A DNA stretch of 64,000 nucleotides from Iodobacter arcticus. GTDB lineage: Bacteria > Pseudomonadota > Gammaproteobacteria > Burkholderiales > Chitinibacteraceae. The notes beneath the pieces are model-generated. The model searched no databases. It saw nothing but the letters and a program-made list of their open reading frames with translations, and was not told the DNA's origin. The stretch is taken from contig NZ_JBHTBQ010000033.1 in assembly GCF_042664895.1 (NCBI RefSeq), forward strand, positions 124,001 to 188,000, read 5' to 3'. The position numbers and the translations under genes are program-made. Shown piece after piece: positions 39,528 through 48,089 of this stretch; the stretch's first letter is position 1; each line of letters opens with the position of its first letter.

Positions 39528-39970
39528 GAGGTATTAACCAGAAATTGATGAGATATTTTCAGGGTATCGAAGTTTAGTAAATTCTTATACTGTACTGAAG
39601 TACAGTAAGTTTTTTGTTTTTGGATTGTTCATGATGTTTTATGCAAGCGCTATGCCGTAATTGAGGCATATCCTTGTTTTGTAGTGCCTGATTTGGGTTG
39701 TTTATGATGGCGGCTTAAGGGCGTAGTTGCTGGCTTTCTTGTGCGAAATATTGATAAGCTAAGTAAGCTTACCGTGCTGTTTTGCCGCGCCTTGCTAAGT
39801 TGCGCGCTTTCACTGGCATGTGTGTTAGTGGTTTTAGTCCAGTGATGCGTATCACAGTACTCAGGCGTTTTGCGCGGCAAAACTGTTGTTTTTGATGCTT
39901 ACGCACAAAACGCTTTTATACCCTTTTAATTACGTATTTTTGAATAGACATGCCGTACCCTAAAAACGGT
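39528..39970. other. Upstream region of the giant adhesin gene
   Basis: A non-coding, AT-rich 443-bp interval between the yhcH-like gene and the adhesin, both on the minus strand. It must hold the adhesin promoter and contains the palindrome at 39590-39607. I see no terminator for the upstream gene and no good Shine-Dalgarno before the adhesin ATG. Confidence 0.5.
39590..39607. promoter_or_regulatory. Perfect palindrome upstream of the adhesin gene, candidate operator
   Basis: ACTGTACT-GA-AGTACAGT has two perfect 8-bp half-sites with a 2-bp spacer, centred about 70 bp before the adhesin start codon. This is a typical size and place for a dimeric regulator site; the regulator is unknown. Confidence 0.45.
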
Positions 39971-40453
39971 CTAAGTAGTAGCGGTTAATGAGCTGAGTTC
40001 ATTTTTAGCAATCTTAATGACCACTTTTTTGATCTGCATCGGCTCACTCACTGCCCGACATGGCTTATGCAGCTCGCCGGGGTAAAAAATAGCGAACATG
40101 CCCGGTTTTAAATACAGCCTAGATTCGTCGCTGATCGGAGCAATAAAGGCGATATCTCTTTCCGCCAGCTGATCATGTGTTTTGGTGAGCGTGTCATTGG
40201 CAATCGCGTAGCCAATCAATTCTTCGCCTTCTAATAAATACTGAATATCAATATAGCGGGCGTGAAACTCTGGTTTGCCGCTTTCCCATGCCTGGGTGAT
40301 GGGCGTTTGTACCAGGGCAAACATCTGTTCGCCATCAATGGGGTAGCGGCCGATTTCCATTTTAGAAAAATCGGTGCTGCGTAGATAATCCAGCGCGGTT
40401 TCTATGGCGGCGGGCAGGGGCAGGTTGTGGTGATGCAAATGGCCTAAATACAT
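39971..40453 (-). CDS. YhcH/YjgK/YiaL family protein (EbgC-like cupin)
   Basis: A 160-residue cytoplasmic protein of the YhcH/YjgK/YiaL beta-sandwich family, which also includes EbgC. Members are linked to the handling of sugars, notably sialic acid derivatives. Typical segments are GRYPIDGEQMFALVQ, PEFHARYIDIQYLLEGEE and the metal-site-like FYPGELHKPCRAV. The frame is open for 18 residues upstream (to 40507), but the MYLGHLHHH start at 40453 fits the family. It is followed on the same strand by the adhesin gene 443 bp away, too far to call an operon. Confidence 0.83.
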   Translation of the reverse strand: MYLGHLHHHNLPLPAAIETALDYLRSTDFSKMEIGRYPIDGEQMFALVQTPITQAWESGKPEFHARYIDIQYLLEGEELIGYAIANDTLTKTHDQLAERDIAFIAPISDESRLYLKPGMFAIFYPGELHKPCRAVSEPMQIKKVVIKIAKNELSSLTATT

Positions 40454-40684
40454 AGTGAATCTCTGAACGGGTAATTGTTTACAGTATATCTGTTTGGGCA
40501 GGCTCAATTGGCGTTCTGCTGCTTGGGGTTGAAAGAGTGAAAGCTTTTTTGTTTTGCATGCTTGGCGTCAGAAATGTGTTGGATATCTGCCGCAAAGGAA
40601 AACCTTTTTAGCTCCGATCTTTGCGCTAAAAGCGAATTTATGGCATAAGGCACACTGCTGTTTGCTTATACCGGACTTTGGAAA

Positions 40685-41533
40685 ATGAAAACCCCGAAAA
40701 GATTAGAACCGCTTGTTCAGAATGGACTTGTTGATGAAGTACTCCGCCAGCTGATGAGTGGCAAAGAAGCCGTGGTTTACGTAGTGCGCTGTGGCGACGA
40801 CGTTCGCTGCGCCAAGGTTTACAAAGAAGCGAATCAGCGTAGCTTTAAGCAAAACGCGGCCTACCAAGAAGGGCGTAAGGTTCGAGGTTCGCGCGATGCC
40901 CGTGCCATGGAAAAAGGCAGCCGTTATGGCCGAAAAATGGCTGAAGAAGTCTGGCAAACCGCTGAAGTAGACGCCTTGCACCGCTTAGCCGCGGCAGGCG
41001 TGCGCGTGCCTACCCCATACAACTGCTTTGAAGGCGTGCTCCTGATGGAGCTGGTTACCGACGCTGCAGGCCACGCTGCCCCACGTTTAAATGATGTTGT
41101 GCTGAGCCATACAGTGGCTTTGGCTTATCACGCCATGCTGATTAAACAAGTGGTCTTGATGCTTTGCGCTGGCGTGATTCATGGCGACTTATCCGAATAC
41201 AATATTTTGGTCGATGCAGATGGCCCAGTGATTATTGATTTGCCACAGGCTGTGGATGCGGCAGGCAATAACAGTGCGTTTAGCATGCTGGAGCGCGATG
41301 TGGGTAATTTGGCCACTTACTTTGGCCAGTTTGCCCCAGAGCTGCTGAATACCGATTACGCCTTTGAGATCTGGAGCCATTACGAAAAAGGCGAGCTGCA
41401 CCCTGATGTTGTGCTGACTGGCCGCGCCCGCCGTAGCGAGAAAAAAGCCGATGTACGTGGCCTGATGCGTGAAATCGATAGCGTGAAAGAAGAAGAACTC
41501 AACCGCCGTCGCTTTCAATTAGAAGAAGACTGA
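40685..41533 (+). CDS. RIO1-family serine protein kinase
   Basis: A 282-residue atypical protein kinase. The ATP-binding loop SGKEAVVYVVRCGD stands in for the usual glycine loop, and the catalytic Lys lies in VRCAKVYKEA. The RIO-specific insert (RSFKQNAAYQEGRKVRGSRD) follows. The catalytic loop is HGDLSEYNIL with D168, and the metal-binding stretch is VIIDLPQAVD. This is the bacterial RIO1-like group found in gamma- and beta-proteobacteria; cellular targets are unknown, with ribosome-related roles known only for archaeal and eukaryotic RIO kinases. The protein is complete, and the gene is monocistronic with repeat family A downstream. Confidence 0.9.
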   Translation: MKTPKRLEPLVQNGLVDEVLRQLMSGKEAVVYVVRCGDDVRCAKVYKEANQRSFKQNAAYQEGRKVRGSRDARAMEKGSRYGRKMAEEVWQTAEVDALHRLAAAGVRVPTPYNCFEGVLLMELVTDAAGHAAPRLNDVVLSHTVALAYHAMLIKQVVLMLCAGVIHGDLSEYNILVDADGPVIIDLPQAVDAAGNNSAFSMLERDVGNLATYFGQFAPELLNTDYAFEIWSHYEKGELHPDVVLTGRARRSEKKADVRGLMREIDSVKEEELNRRRFQLEED

Positions 41534-41856
41534 TAAGCAGTTTGTAAATGGATTGTGGGTGTCTGCCTTGCCCTTGATGCGCCAAGTTAAGACAAAAACA
41601 GGGCAAAAAAGCGATCTTCATAGGGTGTGCAAGTCGTTTTTCTTGCGCACCGTTTCTTGGTGTACAACGACTGCGTCGTTGTACACCCTATAAAATGCCG
41701 ATTCACTCCATGAGATCGCTTAACTTGATGTCTAAGGGCATAAGCACTATCGTGCCGCACGCGTGGGCATAAAATGTGCCCACCCTACATTACATTAGCA
41801 ATTGAACTAACACCTCGTTTTTACGCCTAAGCAAACCCACCTGTAAAATTCCCTCT
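41534..41856. other. Intergenic interval carrying repeat A copy 2
   Basis: There is no credible gene. The family A element (41583-41727) fills most of it. A further small hairpin, GCGTGGGCATAAAATGTGCCCACCC, follows at about 41760-41785. Confidence 0.6.
41583..41727. repeat. Dispersed palindromic repeat, family A, copy 2 (145 bp, intact ends)
   Basis: Terminal inverted repeats CAAGTTAAG (41583-41591) and CTTAACTTG (41719-41727) are perfect. The inner core TAGGGTGTGCAAGTCG...CGACTGCGTCGTTGTACACCCTA is itself an inverted repeat. It contains no open frame, so it is a MITE-like element. Confidence 0.8.
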
Positions 41857-42855
41857 ATGTCACTTCATCTTGTTATTTCTTATGCCGACTGGCCCGATTT
41901 GGATCAGTGCCGCTTTATTACCACCGGTCTGGATTTGCCCGCAACGGCGCTACTGTGCGGCCGTGGCGAGTGCTTGCCTGCGCATAAGCAGACGGTAGAG
42001 GCATGGCTGGCAGGGTTGTTTGGCATGGAGAGCTTACCTGCGGCGGCTTTAACACTGGGCTTAGATCAGCCCGCGGCCCAAGGGGGCTTTTGGCTAAGGG
42101 CCGACCCGGTGCATCTTAAAATTGAGCGAGATGGTCTGCTGCTGTTTGATGCGCATCATTTTCAAATCAGCCAGGCTGAGGCCGATGCACTGGTGGCAGG
42201 CTTAAATAGCGTATTTAAGGACGACGGCATGCTGTTTGTGGCCGCTTCGCCAACGCGCTGGTATGTACGCTTACCCGCAGATCCACAGCTTATGTGGACG
42301 CCACTCGATGCCGCCATTGGCCGCGATATCAATACACTTTTGCCTCAGGGCGCGGACGCGCTGAAGTGGCATCGTGTGCTTAATGAAATTCAGATGTATC
42401 TCTATACCCATGCTGTGAACGATCAGCGTAGCGACGCACAAACCATCAATAGTCTATGGCTGTGGGGCGGCTCCCATTATCCCGTTGCCGATACCCCCGT
42501 TGTGCCTGAGCTGCCTGTTTATGCAGATAATTTGCTGCTGCGTGGCCTGATGCAAATAGGCGGCTCAGATGTGCAGCCCCTTCCTGCCAACGTCGCCGCA
42601 CTGCCCGCCGGTGATGCACTGGTGATGCTCGATTATCTACGCCTAGGGGCCTGCTACGGCAATGCCTACGATTGGCGAGAAGGCTGGCTGGCATTAGAAA
42701 AAGACTGGTTTGCACCGCTCTTGGCTGATTTAAAATCTGGTAAGCGTAAATCGCTAGCGATCACCTTTCCAGAGCTAGGCCTCGCCCTGCAAACAGACCG
42801 CTCCCTACGCTGGAAGATCTGGCAAAAGCCAAAATTACCTTGGGCTTTTGCGTAG
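41857..42855 (+). CDS. RpfE-like / COG4255-type protein upstream of recJ
   Basis: A 332-residue cytoplasmic protein. The stretches LHLVISYADWPDL, CLPAHKQTVEAWLAGLFG, GFWLRADPVHLKIERDGLLL, WHRVLNEIQMYLYTH and SLWLWGGSHYP are recalled from the family labelled RpfE-type regulatory protein or predicted cofactor-independent phosphoglycerate mutase-like. No biochemical function is established to my knowledge. In many beta-proteobacteria it lies just before recJ, as here, though the 355-bp gap with repeats makes co-transcription uncertain. There is no strong ribosome-binding site before the ATG. Confidence 0.72.
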   Translation: MSLHLVISYADWPDLDQCRFITTGLDLPATALLCGRGECLPAHKQTVEAWLAGLFGMESLPAAALTLGLDQPAAQGGFWLRADPVHLKIERDGLLLFDAHHFQISQAEADALVAGLNSVFKDDGMLFVAASPTRWYVRLPADPQLMWTPLDAAIGRDINTLLPQGADALKWHRVLNEIQMYLYTHAVNDQRSDAQTINSLWLWGGSHYPVADTPVVPELPVYADNLLLRGLMQIGGSDVQPLPANVAALPAGDALVMLDYLRLGACYGNAYDWREGWLALEKDWFAPLLADLKSGKRKSLAITFPELGLALQTDRSLRWKIWQKPKLPWAFA

Positions 42856-42866
42856 GGCGAAAAAGA

Positions 42867-43167
42867 TCTGTAGGCACAGAGCCCATGAAAAACACAGGGC
42901 ACATAGAGAAAATCGTAAGTGTTTAACCTTTTCAGGTTTTAATTTGAGTCTTAAAAGATTTTAAAGGATTAGTTCCCTATTGGAGGGAGGCAAACCTATT
43001 TACTTAAGCAAAATCAGTGAGGCATGATGTTTTCGTAGGTTGGGTTACGCGATAAAGCTGCTAACCCAAGCTACGAATTCCGTTTAAGTAAATAGGATTG
43101 GTTGAGGGATACCCTTGGTTTTTCTCCCTGTTCTGCCTTTAAACTCTGTGTTCTCTGTGTCCACAGA
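42867..43167. repeat. MITE-like repeat, family C, copy 1, with nested family D palindrome
   Basis: The left end TCTGTAGGCACAGAG and right end CTCTGTGTCCACAGA are imperfect terminal inverted repeats. CACAGAG/CTCTGTG motifs continue inside both ends. Between them lies a separate palindrome at 43034-43075 (family D). It ends 43 bp before the recJ start. Confidence 0.75.
43034..43075. repeat. Family D palindrome nested in the family C element
   Basis: CGTAGGTTGGGTTA at the left pairs with TAACCCAAGCTACG at the right around CGCGATAAAGCTGC. The same sequence occurs in reverse orientation at 53155-53194. Confidence 0.75.
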
Positions 43168-43210
43168 AGTTAGTTTTAGAAGTTTTTATATCCGTCACTT
43201 TGAGTCAGCC

Positions 43211-44899
43211 ATGACCACCATTTCCCCCCGTACTGTCCCATCCGCTGCCGAATCTCTGCTTTGCGAGCAAGGCTTGTCGCCACTTGAGGCGCGTTTGTAT
43301 GCGGCTCGCGGTATTGCCAACCGATCCGAGCTAGAGCACGAGTTGGCACACCTGCTGCCTTTTCATGGCTTAAAAAATATTATTGCTGCGGGCAAGCGCC
43401 TTGCGGATGCGATTGCCGCTAAAGAACGGATTTTGATCGTGGCCGATTACGATGCCGATGGCGCAACGGCTTGCGCGGTGGGGATGCGCGGCTTGGCGAT
43501 GCTGGGCGCGGTGGTCGATTTTGTTGTGCCGAATCGCTTTGAGTATGGCTATGGCCTGACGCCAGAAATCGTCGAGCTGGCGGCGCAAAAATCGCCTGAT
43601 TTAATCTTAACGGTAGATAACGGCATCGCCAGCGTGGCCGGTGTGGCCGCAGCGCAGGCGCGCGGCATTGATGTGCTGATTACCGATCACCACTTGCCTG
43701 GGGACGAGCTGCCCGCCACGCTGATCGTGAATCCTAATCAGCCGGGCTGTACTTTTGCGAGTAAAAATCTGGCCGGTGTGGGGGTGATGTTTTATGTGCT
43801 GATGGCGCTGCGGGCCGAGCTGCGCGAGCGGCAGGTTTTTGCAGGCATCAAAGAGCCTAATCTGGCGACGCTGCTTGACTTGGTAGCGCTGGGCACTGTG
43901 GCCGATGTGGTTCGCCTTGACGGCAATAACCGTATTCTGGTTGAGCAGGGCTTAAAGCGCATGCGGGCAGGGCGGGCCAGTGCCGGTGTTTTGGCCTTGT
44001 TTACTGCGGCGGGGCGCTTGCCTTACAAAGCATCTTGTTTTGATCTGGGCTTTACCTTGGGGCCAAGGCTGAATGCGGCAGGGCGTTTGGATGATATGAG
44101 TCTAGGAATCGCTTGCCTCTTGGCCGATTCAGAAGCCGCCGCCACGCCACTGGCTAAAGAGCTGGATGGCATGAACCGCGAGCGGCGCGAGATTGAAGTG
44201 GGCATGCGCGCCGAGGCCGAAGCCATTTTGGCAGGCATAAACGTGGAAGACGCTTATAGCATTAGCCTCTATCAAGGCGATTGGCATCAGGGCGTGGTGG
44301 GGATTATTGCTTCCAGAATGAAAGATCGTTTTCACCGCCCAACCATTGTGTTTGCCGATGGCAACGATGATGAAATCAAAGGCTCGGGCCGTTCCATCCC
44401 CGGCCTGCATCTGCGCGATGCGCTGGATTTGGTATCCAAGCGCCACCCCGATTTAATCCTGAAATTTGGCGGTCACGCCATGGCCGCAGGTTTAAGCCTG
44501 CGCCAAGCAGATTTTGCACGTTTTAAAGCCGCGTTCGAGGCGGTGTGCCATGAGCTGATGGATGCAGACACGCTGGAGCGAAAAATTGAAACCGATGGCG
44601 AGTTAGCCACCGAATCTTTTGCACTAGACGTGGCCGAAACGCTGGATACGCAAGTATGGGGCCAAGGCTTTCCCGCGCCGATGTTCCACGGCGAATTCAC
44701 CGTAGTCGAGCAGCGCTTGGTGGGCGAGCGGCACTTAAAACTCAAACTTGCTAATCCGCATGGCTTGGTACTGGATGCCATGCGCTTTGGCCATGCCGAT
44801 CCGCTACCGCTCAAAATCATGGCTGTGTACCGCATCGGCGTAAACGAATTTCGCGGCAACCGTGTGGTGCAGCTGCAAATTGAGCATGTAGGTGAATAG
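43211..44899 (+). CDS. recJ: Single-stranded-DNA-specific exonuclease RecJ
   Basis: A 562-residue 5'-3' exonuclease acting in recombination, mismatch and base-excision repair. DHH phosphoesterase motifs are present: VADYDADGATA (D79, D81, D83), TVDNGIAS, TDHH (D159-H161) and VALGTVADVV. The DHHA1 domain carries the GSGRSIPGLHLRDAL and FGGHAMAAGL motifs, and an OB-fold C-terminal region follows. The frame is open from 43115, but the first 32 codons lie in repeat DNA. The ATG at 43211 gives the normal N-terminus (TISPRTVPSAAE). It is bracketed by family C repeat sequence on both sides. Confidence 0.95.
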   Translation: MTTISPRTVPSAAESLLCEQGLSPLEARLYAARGIANRSELEHELAHLLPFHGLKNIIAAGKRLADAIAAKERILIVADYDADGATACAVGMRGLAMLGAVVDFVVPNRFEYGYGLTPEIVELAAQKSPDLILTVDNGIASVAGVAAAQARGIDVLITDHHLPGDELPATLIVNPNQPGCTFASKNLAGVGVMFYVLMALRAELRERQVFAGIKEPNLATLLDLVALGTVADVVRLDGNNRILVEQGLKRMRAGRASAGVLALFTAAGRLPYKASCFDLGFTLGPRLNAAGRLDDMSLGIACLLADSEAAATPLAKELDGMNRERREIEVGMRAEAEAILAGINVEDAYSISLYQGDWHQGVVGIIASRMKDRFHRPTIVFADGNDDEIKGSGRSIPGLHLRDALDLVSKRHPDLILKFGGHAMAAGLSLRQADFARFKAAFEAVCHELMDADTLERKIETDGELATESFALDVAETLDTQVWGQGFPAPMFHGEFTVVEQRLVGERHLKLKLANPHGLVLDAMRFGHADPLPLKIMAVYRIGVNEFRGNRVVQLQIEHVGE

Positions 44900-44920
44900 C
44901 GGCCAGAACCCAAATCTTGA

Positions 44921-44966
44921 AACACAGAGATCGCAGAGAACAAGGAGTTTCACGGAGAAAACCATT
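44921..44966. repeat. Partial family C repeat (one arm)
   Basis: AACACAGAGATCGCAGAGAA and the following CACGGAGAAAACC match the inner left arm of the family C elements. The right arm is absent, apparently replaced by family A copy 3. Confidence 0.6.
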
Positions 44967-44985
44967 TTTTAAACACGATGGGCAT

Positions 44986-45127
44986 CAAGTTAAGAAAAGG
45001 TGTAACAAAGATGATTTTTATAAGGGTGTGCAAGTCGTTTTTCTTGCGCACCGCTCTTTGCGCTCCGACTGCGTCGTTGTACTCCCTATCATTGCCGATT
45101 TACTCTATGACAAAAAATTGATTTGAT
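44986..45127. repeat. Dispersed palindromic repeat, family A, copy 3
   Basis: The left end CAAGTTAAG is identical to copy 2; the right end (ATTGATTTGATG) is diverged. The core TAAGGGTGTGCAAGTCG...CGACTGCGTCGTTGTACTCCCTA is conserved. Confidence 0.75.
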
Positions 45128-45268
45128 GCGCATAACGCCAGTCTTCATGCTCACTCATTCATTCTGATCCGCCAATGATTCCCTGCCGAGCAATCGTCTG
45201 TTTGCTATGGTAAAGAGGGGGCGCAGCTTTGCTGTGACGCGTTTGGGTTGGAGTAAGGGGCTGGCTGA

Positions 45269-47380
45269 ATGAAAGCAACTGTGCCGTATTATCTATTGTT
45301 GGCATCGATCAGCTTAACAGCCTGTGGCGAGGGCGGAGGAGGCGGCTCGGGGGATAGCGTTGCACCGACACCTGCTAGCTCGACCGTGACGACGACTCCC
45401 ATACCCACTGCAACGCCAACTACCCCACCTACGGCGACGCCTACCGCTTCGCCTCAGCCCAGTGCTGTGCCTACTTTTTTGCCTACCGCTTCGCCTCAGC
45501 CCAGTGCTGTGCCTACTTTTTTGCCTAGCTCCAGCCCTAGCCCTACGCTTACTCCTACTCTGGCGCCTAGCCCAGTCCCCAGCCCTCAGCCTAGCCCCGT
45601 TCCTACACCAGCGCCTGTTACTGCCGCCAATGCAGGTTTATTAATCAGCGAAGTTTCCACCAATGATTCAACCAACACGGGTGCGTGGATAGAAATTCAT
45701 AATCCAGGGAGCAGCGCAGTGTCACTCAGTGGCGTCAGTTTGCGTAGCCGCTCTGGTCTTCGCTCATCGCCATTTACCATTTCCAGCGCGCCAGTCAGCT
45801 TTAGCCTGCCTGCGGTCACGCTGGCAGCGGGTGCTTATTATGTAGTGATCGCAAAAATCGACGATAGCGTAATCGATAACAGCCAGGCGGCGTATATCAA
45901 AAACGGCGAGGCCATGCCTTTTTGGGGGGCCAATGGCGCGGTGGAGCTCACGTTTGCCGGGGCTACTTTAGATTTTGTTCGCTTTGGCAATAGCAGCCAC
46001 GCGCCTTTAAGCAGTACTGCATGGGTAGGGGCAAATGTGGCTGCCTTGCCTGCTACATCGCAAGATTATGGTAAGTCTTTAGTGCGGCCTTTTCCGCTAC
46101 AGGCCAATAGCAAGAGCGCCGTAGATTGGGTGCAGATTCCTTTTGCCACGCCCGGCGGGCCTAACGATGTGCCCGCCACAGCGGTGGATGGTGATAGCGA
46201 TGGCATTCCCGATAGCGCAGAAGTAACGGGTGGCACGTTTGCGGGCTTGGATTTATTCGCGATGGGGGCCAGAACGAGCCAGCGTGATATTTTTGTGCAA
46301 GTCGATCATATGGCGTCCAGCGATGCCGGCATTACCCCGCGTAAAGAGGCGCTGCAAAAAGTGGTGGATGTTTTTACTGCCAGAGGCTTTAGCATTCATT
46401 TTGATACCGGCAGCCTTTACGCCGCTACGTTTAATCCGGCTTTATTTCATTTGGGCGGTGGTTTGGCAGGTGGCGCCAATACCGTGACTTATGCGAAATG
46501 TATTAGCTTCGATAGCAAAACAGGCTGCGCCTCTTTATATAGCTATAAATCAGCGAGTTTGGATATCCGGCGCAAAACGATATTTCATTATCTGTTAATG
46601 GCAAACTCGCAAGAGCTGGATGGCTCGGCAGGCTCTTCAGGTTTGGCTGAAATCAATGGCAATGATTTATTGGTTACATTAGGTAATTGGGGTTTATCAA
46701 GCGGATCGGGAAGTAATACAAACTTATTGTTGAATTATCAGGCCAGCACCATCATGCATGAATTAGGCCATAATTTTGGTTTAGAGCATGGCGGCAATCA
46801 AGCGGATAACTACAAGCCTAATTACTATAGCGTGATGAATTACCTCTACCAATTGCCGGGCCTTGGCACAGATCCCAAGGCTGCGGGTGCGGTGCAACGC
46901 TATTACCTTAACAATAATGCGCTGGGCTTTAGCTGGGGCGGTATTTGTAGCCTGGATGCCAGCCCTTGCGGCACAGATTATCGTATGGATTTCTCGGATG
47001 GCAGCAGTGTAAATTTAAATGAAAATGCCTTAATTGAATCTGCCTTGATAGGCAGAGGGAATAATGCCGGGTTTTATGCCGATTGGAATACAAATGGCAG
47101 CCAGAATACAGCGGCTTATTCGCGGGATATTAATCAGGATTCAAGCCTTTCTGTATTAAGTGATTTTAACGACTGGGCTAATCTTAATTTGCCGTTTGCC
47201 CGGCAAAGCACTGGCAATAGCGGTGCAAGTTTCTTATCCAGACGGCTTGTATCATTACCGCATGTGCTAAGCCAGGATAGGCAAGCTACAGCGCCAGAGC
47301 TGCCTCCACCCACAGCGCTGATCCGCTTGATCCGCAGCCTTAAAGCTACAGAGGGGCATTCGCGCCCATCAGCAAGGTAA
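45269..47380 (+). CDS. Secreted metzincin-type zinc metalloprotease lipoprotein with lamin-tail domain
   Basis: A 703-residue lipoprotein. The lipobox is SLTAC at about residue 19, followed by a Gly-rich then Pro/Thr/Ser-rich linker to about residue 115, including a perfect 14-residue duplication. A lamin-tail (LTD) domain at about 120-250 (LLISEVSTNDS, GAWIEIHNPGSSAVSLSG) is an extracellular beta-sandwich often attached to secreted nucleases and proteases. A calcium-type loop DGDSDGIPDSAE comes next. The catalytic region has the metzincin motif HELGHNFGLEH (H497, E498, H501, H507) and a Met-turn YSVMNY. It is therefore a zinc endopeptidase on the cell surface or released; the substrate is unknown. 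Its last 35 bp overlap the 3' end of the convergent methyltransferase gene. Confidence 0.87.
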   Translation: MKATVPYYLLLASISLTACGEGGGGGSGDSVAPTPASSTVTTTPIPTATPTTPPTATPTASPQPSAVPTFLPTASPQPSAVPTFLPSSSPSPTLTPTLAPSPVPSPQPSPVPTPAPVTAANAGLLISEVSTNDSTNTGAWIEIHNPGSSAVSLSGVSLRSRSGLRSSPFTISSAPVSFSLPAVTLAAGAYYVVIAKIDDSVIDNSQAAYIKNGEAMPFWGANGAVELTFAGATLDFVRFGNSSHAPLSSTAWVGANVAALPATSQDYGKSLVRPFPLQANSKSAVDWVQIPFATPGGPNDVPATAVDGDSDGIPDSAEVTGGTFAGLDLFAMGARTSQRDIFVQVDHMASSDAGITPRKEALQKVVDVFTARGFSIHFDTGSLYAATFNPALFHLGGGLAGGANTVTYAKCISFDSKTGCASLYSYKSASLDIRRKTIFHYLLMANSQELDGSAGSSGLAEINGNDLLVTLGNWGLSSGSGSNTNLLLNYQASTIMHELGHNFGLEHGGNQADNYKPNYYSVMNYLYQLPGLGTDPKAAGAVQRYYLNNNALGFSWGGICSLDASPCGTDYRMDFSDGSSVNLNENALIESALIGRGNNAGFYADWNTNGSQNTAAYSRDINQDSSLSVLSDFNDWANLNLPFARQSTGNSGASFLSRRLVSLPHVLSQDRQATAPELPPPTALIRLIRSLKATEGHSRPSAR
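45443..45526 (+). repeat. Perfect 42-bp tandem duplication in the Pro/Thr/Ser linker
   Basis: Two adjacent copies begin ACCGCTTCGCCTCAGCCCAG and end TTTTTTGCCT, encoding TASPQPSAVPTFLP twice. This is a recent in-frame slippage or recombination event in the linker. Confidence 0.85.
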
Positions 47381-48086
47381 TGGGCCAGCTGATGGTGTGC
47401 TCAGTTTGCCAGTGCTCGGCTAGCGCATCCTTAAGTGCCTCAACGGGGTTAAAGCCTTTTTCTTCAATAAAACAAGCGGTGGCTGACCAGCTTTGTACAT
47501 AGGCAATTAATTGCTCAAGCTGCCATTTCTCCTTGAGCTCAAAGCTTGGGTTGGCTCGTCGGGTAAAGGGGAAGGGAAGGTCAGCATAGCCATTTTCAAC
47601 GTGTTTTCTTTCTGGCGGCCAATATGCGCCAACGCCGCTCTGATAAAACGTTTGGAATAAATGATTAATTTGCGGATGGTCTATGACGGGTGTGCCATAG
47701 CACCAAGCCGCAATCCGCCCCTTCTTTTTTAAAACTCGCTTAGCTTCTAAATAAAAAGCATCTAAATCAAACCAGTGCAGTGCTTGGGCGATGCAAATAA
47801 GATCCACGCTATTGGCGGGCAACTGGCTGTCTGCTGCAGTAGTGCAAAGGGTGATAATTTTTGGATTATCGGGGAGCAAATCAAGCTGCGCCTGGCTGAT
47901 ATCACTGGCTAATACCGAATCAAAGTGTAAAGCAAGCGCCGTTGACGCCTGACCACTTCCCGCACCGCAATCCCATGCCTGTTGCCGCTCTGGGCATTGG
48001 CTGGCTAGCCACTCAAAAAGCGCTTCGGGGTAATGCGGCCTGCTTGCGAAATAGTGTGTTGCAACTTTAGAAAAGTGGTCAGACAT
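47346..48086 (-). CDS. Class I SAM-dependent methyltransferase (Methyltransf_11 type)
   Basis: A 246-residue cytoplasmic methyltransferase. The N-terminus FSKVATHYFASRPHYPEALFEWL and motif I AWDCGAGSGQAS (about residues 37-48) are typical, followed by VLASDISQAQLD, VDLICIAQALHWFD and VLKKKGRIAAWCYG. The YxxxRPxYP plus ALHWFD combination matches a widespread group related to yeast Crg1/trans-aconitate-type methyltransferases. The substrate is unknown. It is 3 bp downstream of the DUF3999 gene on the same strand and may be co-transcribed. Its 3' end overlaps the convergent metzincin gene. Confidence 0.85.
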   Translation of the reverse strand: MSDHFSKVATHYFASRPHYPEALFEWLASQCPERQQAWDCGAGSGQASTALALHFDSVLASDISQAQLDLLPDNPKIITLCTTAADSQLPANSVDLICIAQALHWFDLDAFYLEAKRVLKKKGRIAAWCYGTPVIDHPQINHLFQTFYQSGVGAYWPPERKHVENGYADLPFPFTRRANPSFELKEKWQLEQLIAYVQSWSATACFIEEKGFNPVEALKDALAEHWQTEHTISWPITLLMGANAPL

Positions 48087-48089
48087 GGT

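Larger units (their letters stand above)
44900..45268. other. Intergenic repeat island after recJ
   Basis: It holds a partial family C arm (44921-44966) and family A copy 3 (44986-45127). No gene was seen. The last 40 bp carry the ribosome-binding region of the metzincin lipoprotein gene. Confidence 0.6.

Noticed and set aside
43115..43210. 32-residue extension of RecJ
   Set aside because: The extra codons lie largely in family C repeat DNA and no other RecJ has such a start; the ATG at 43211 is preferred.
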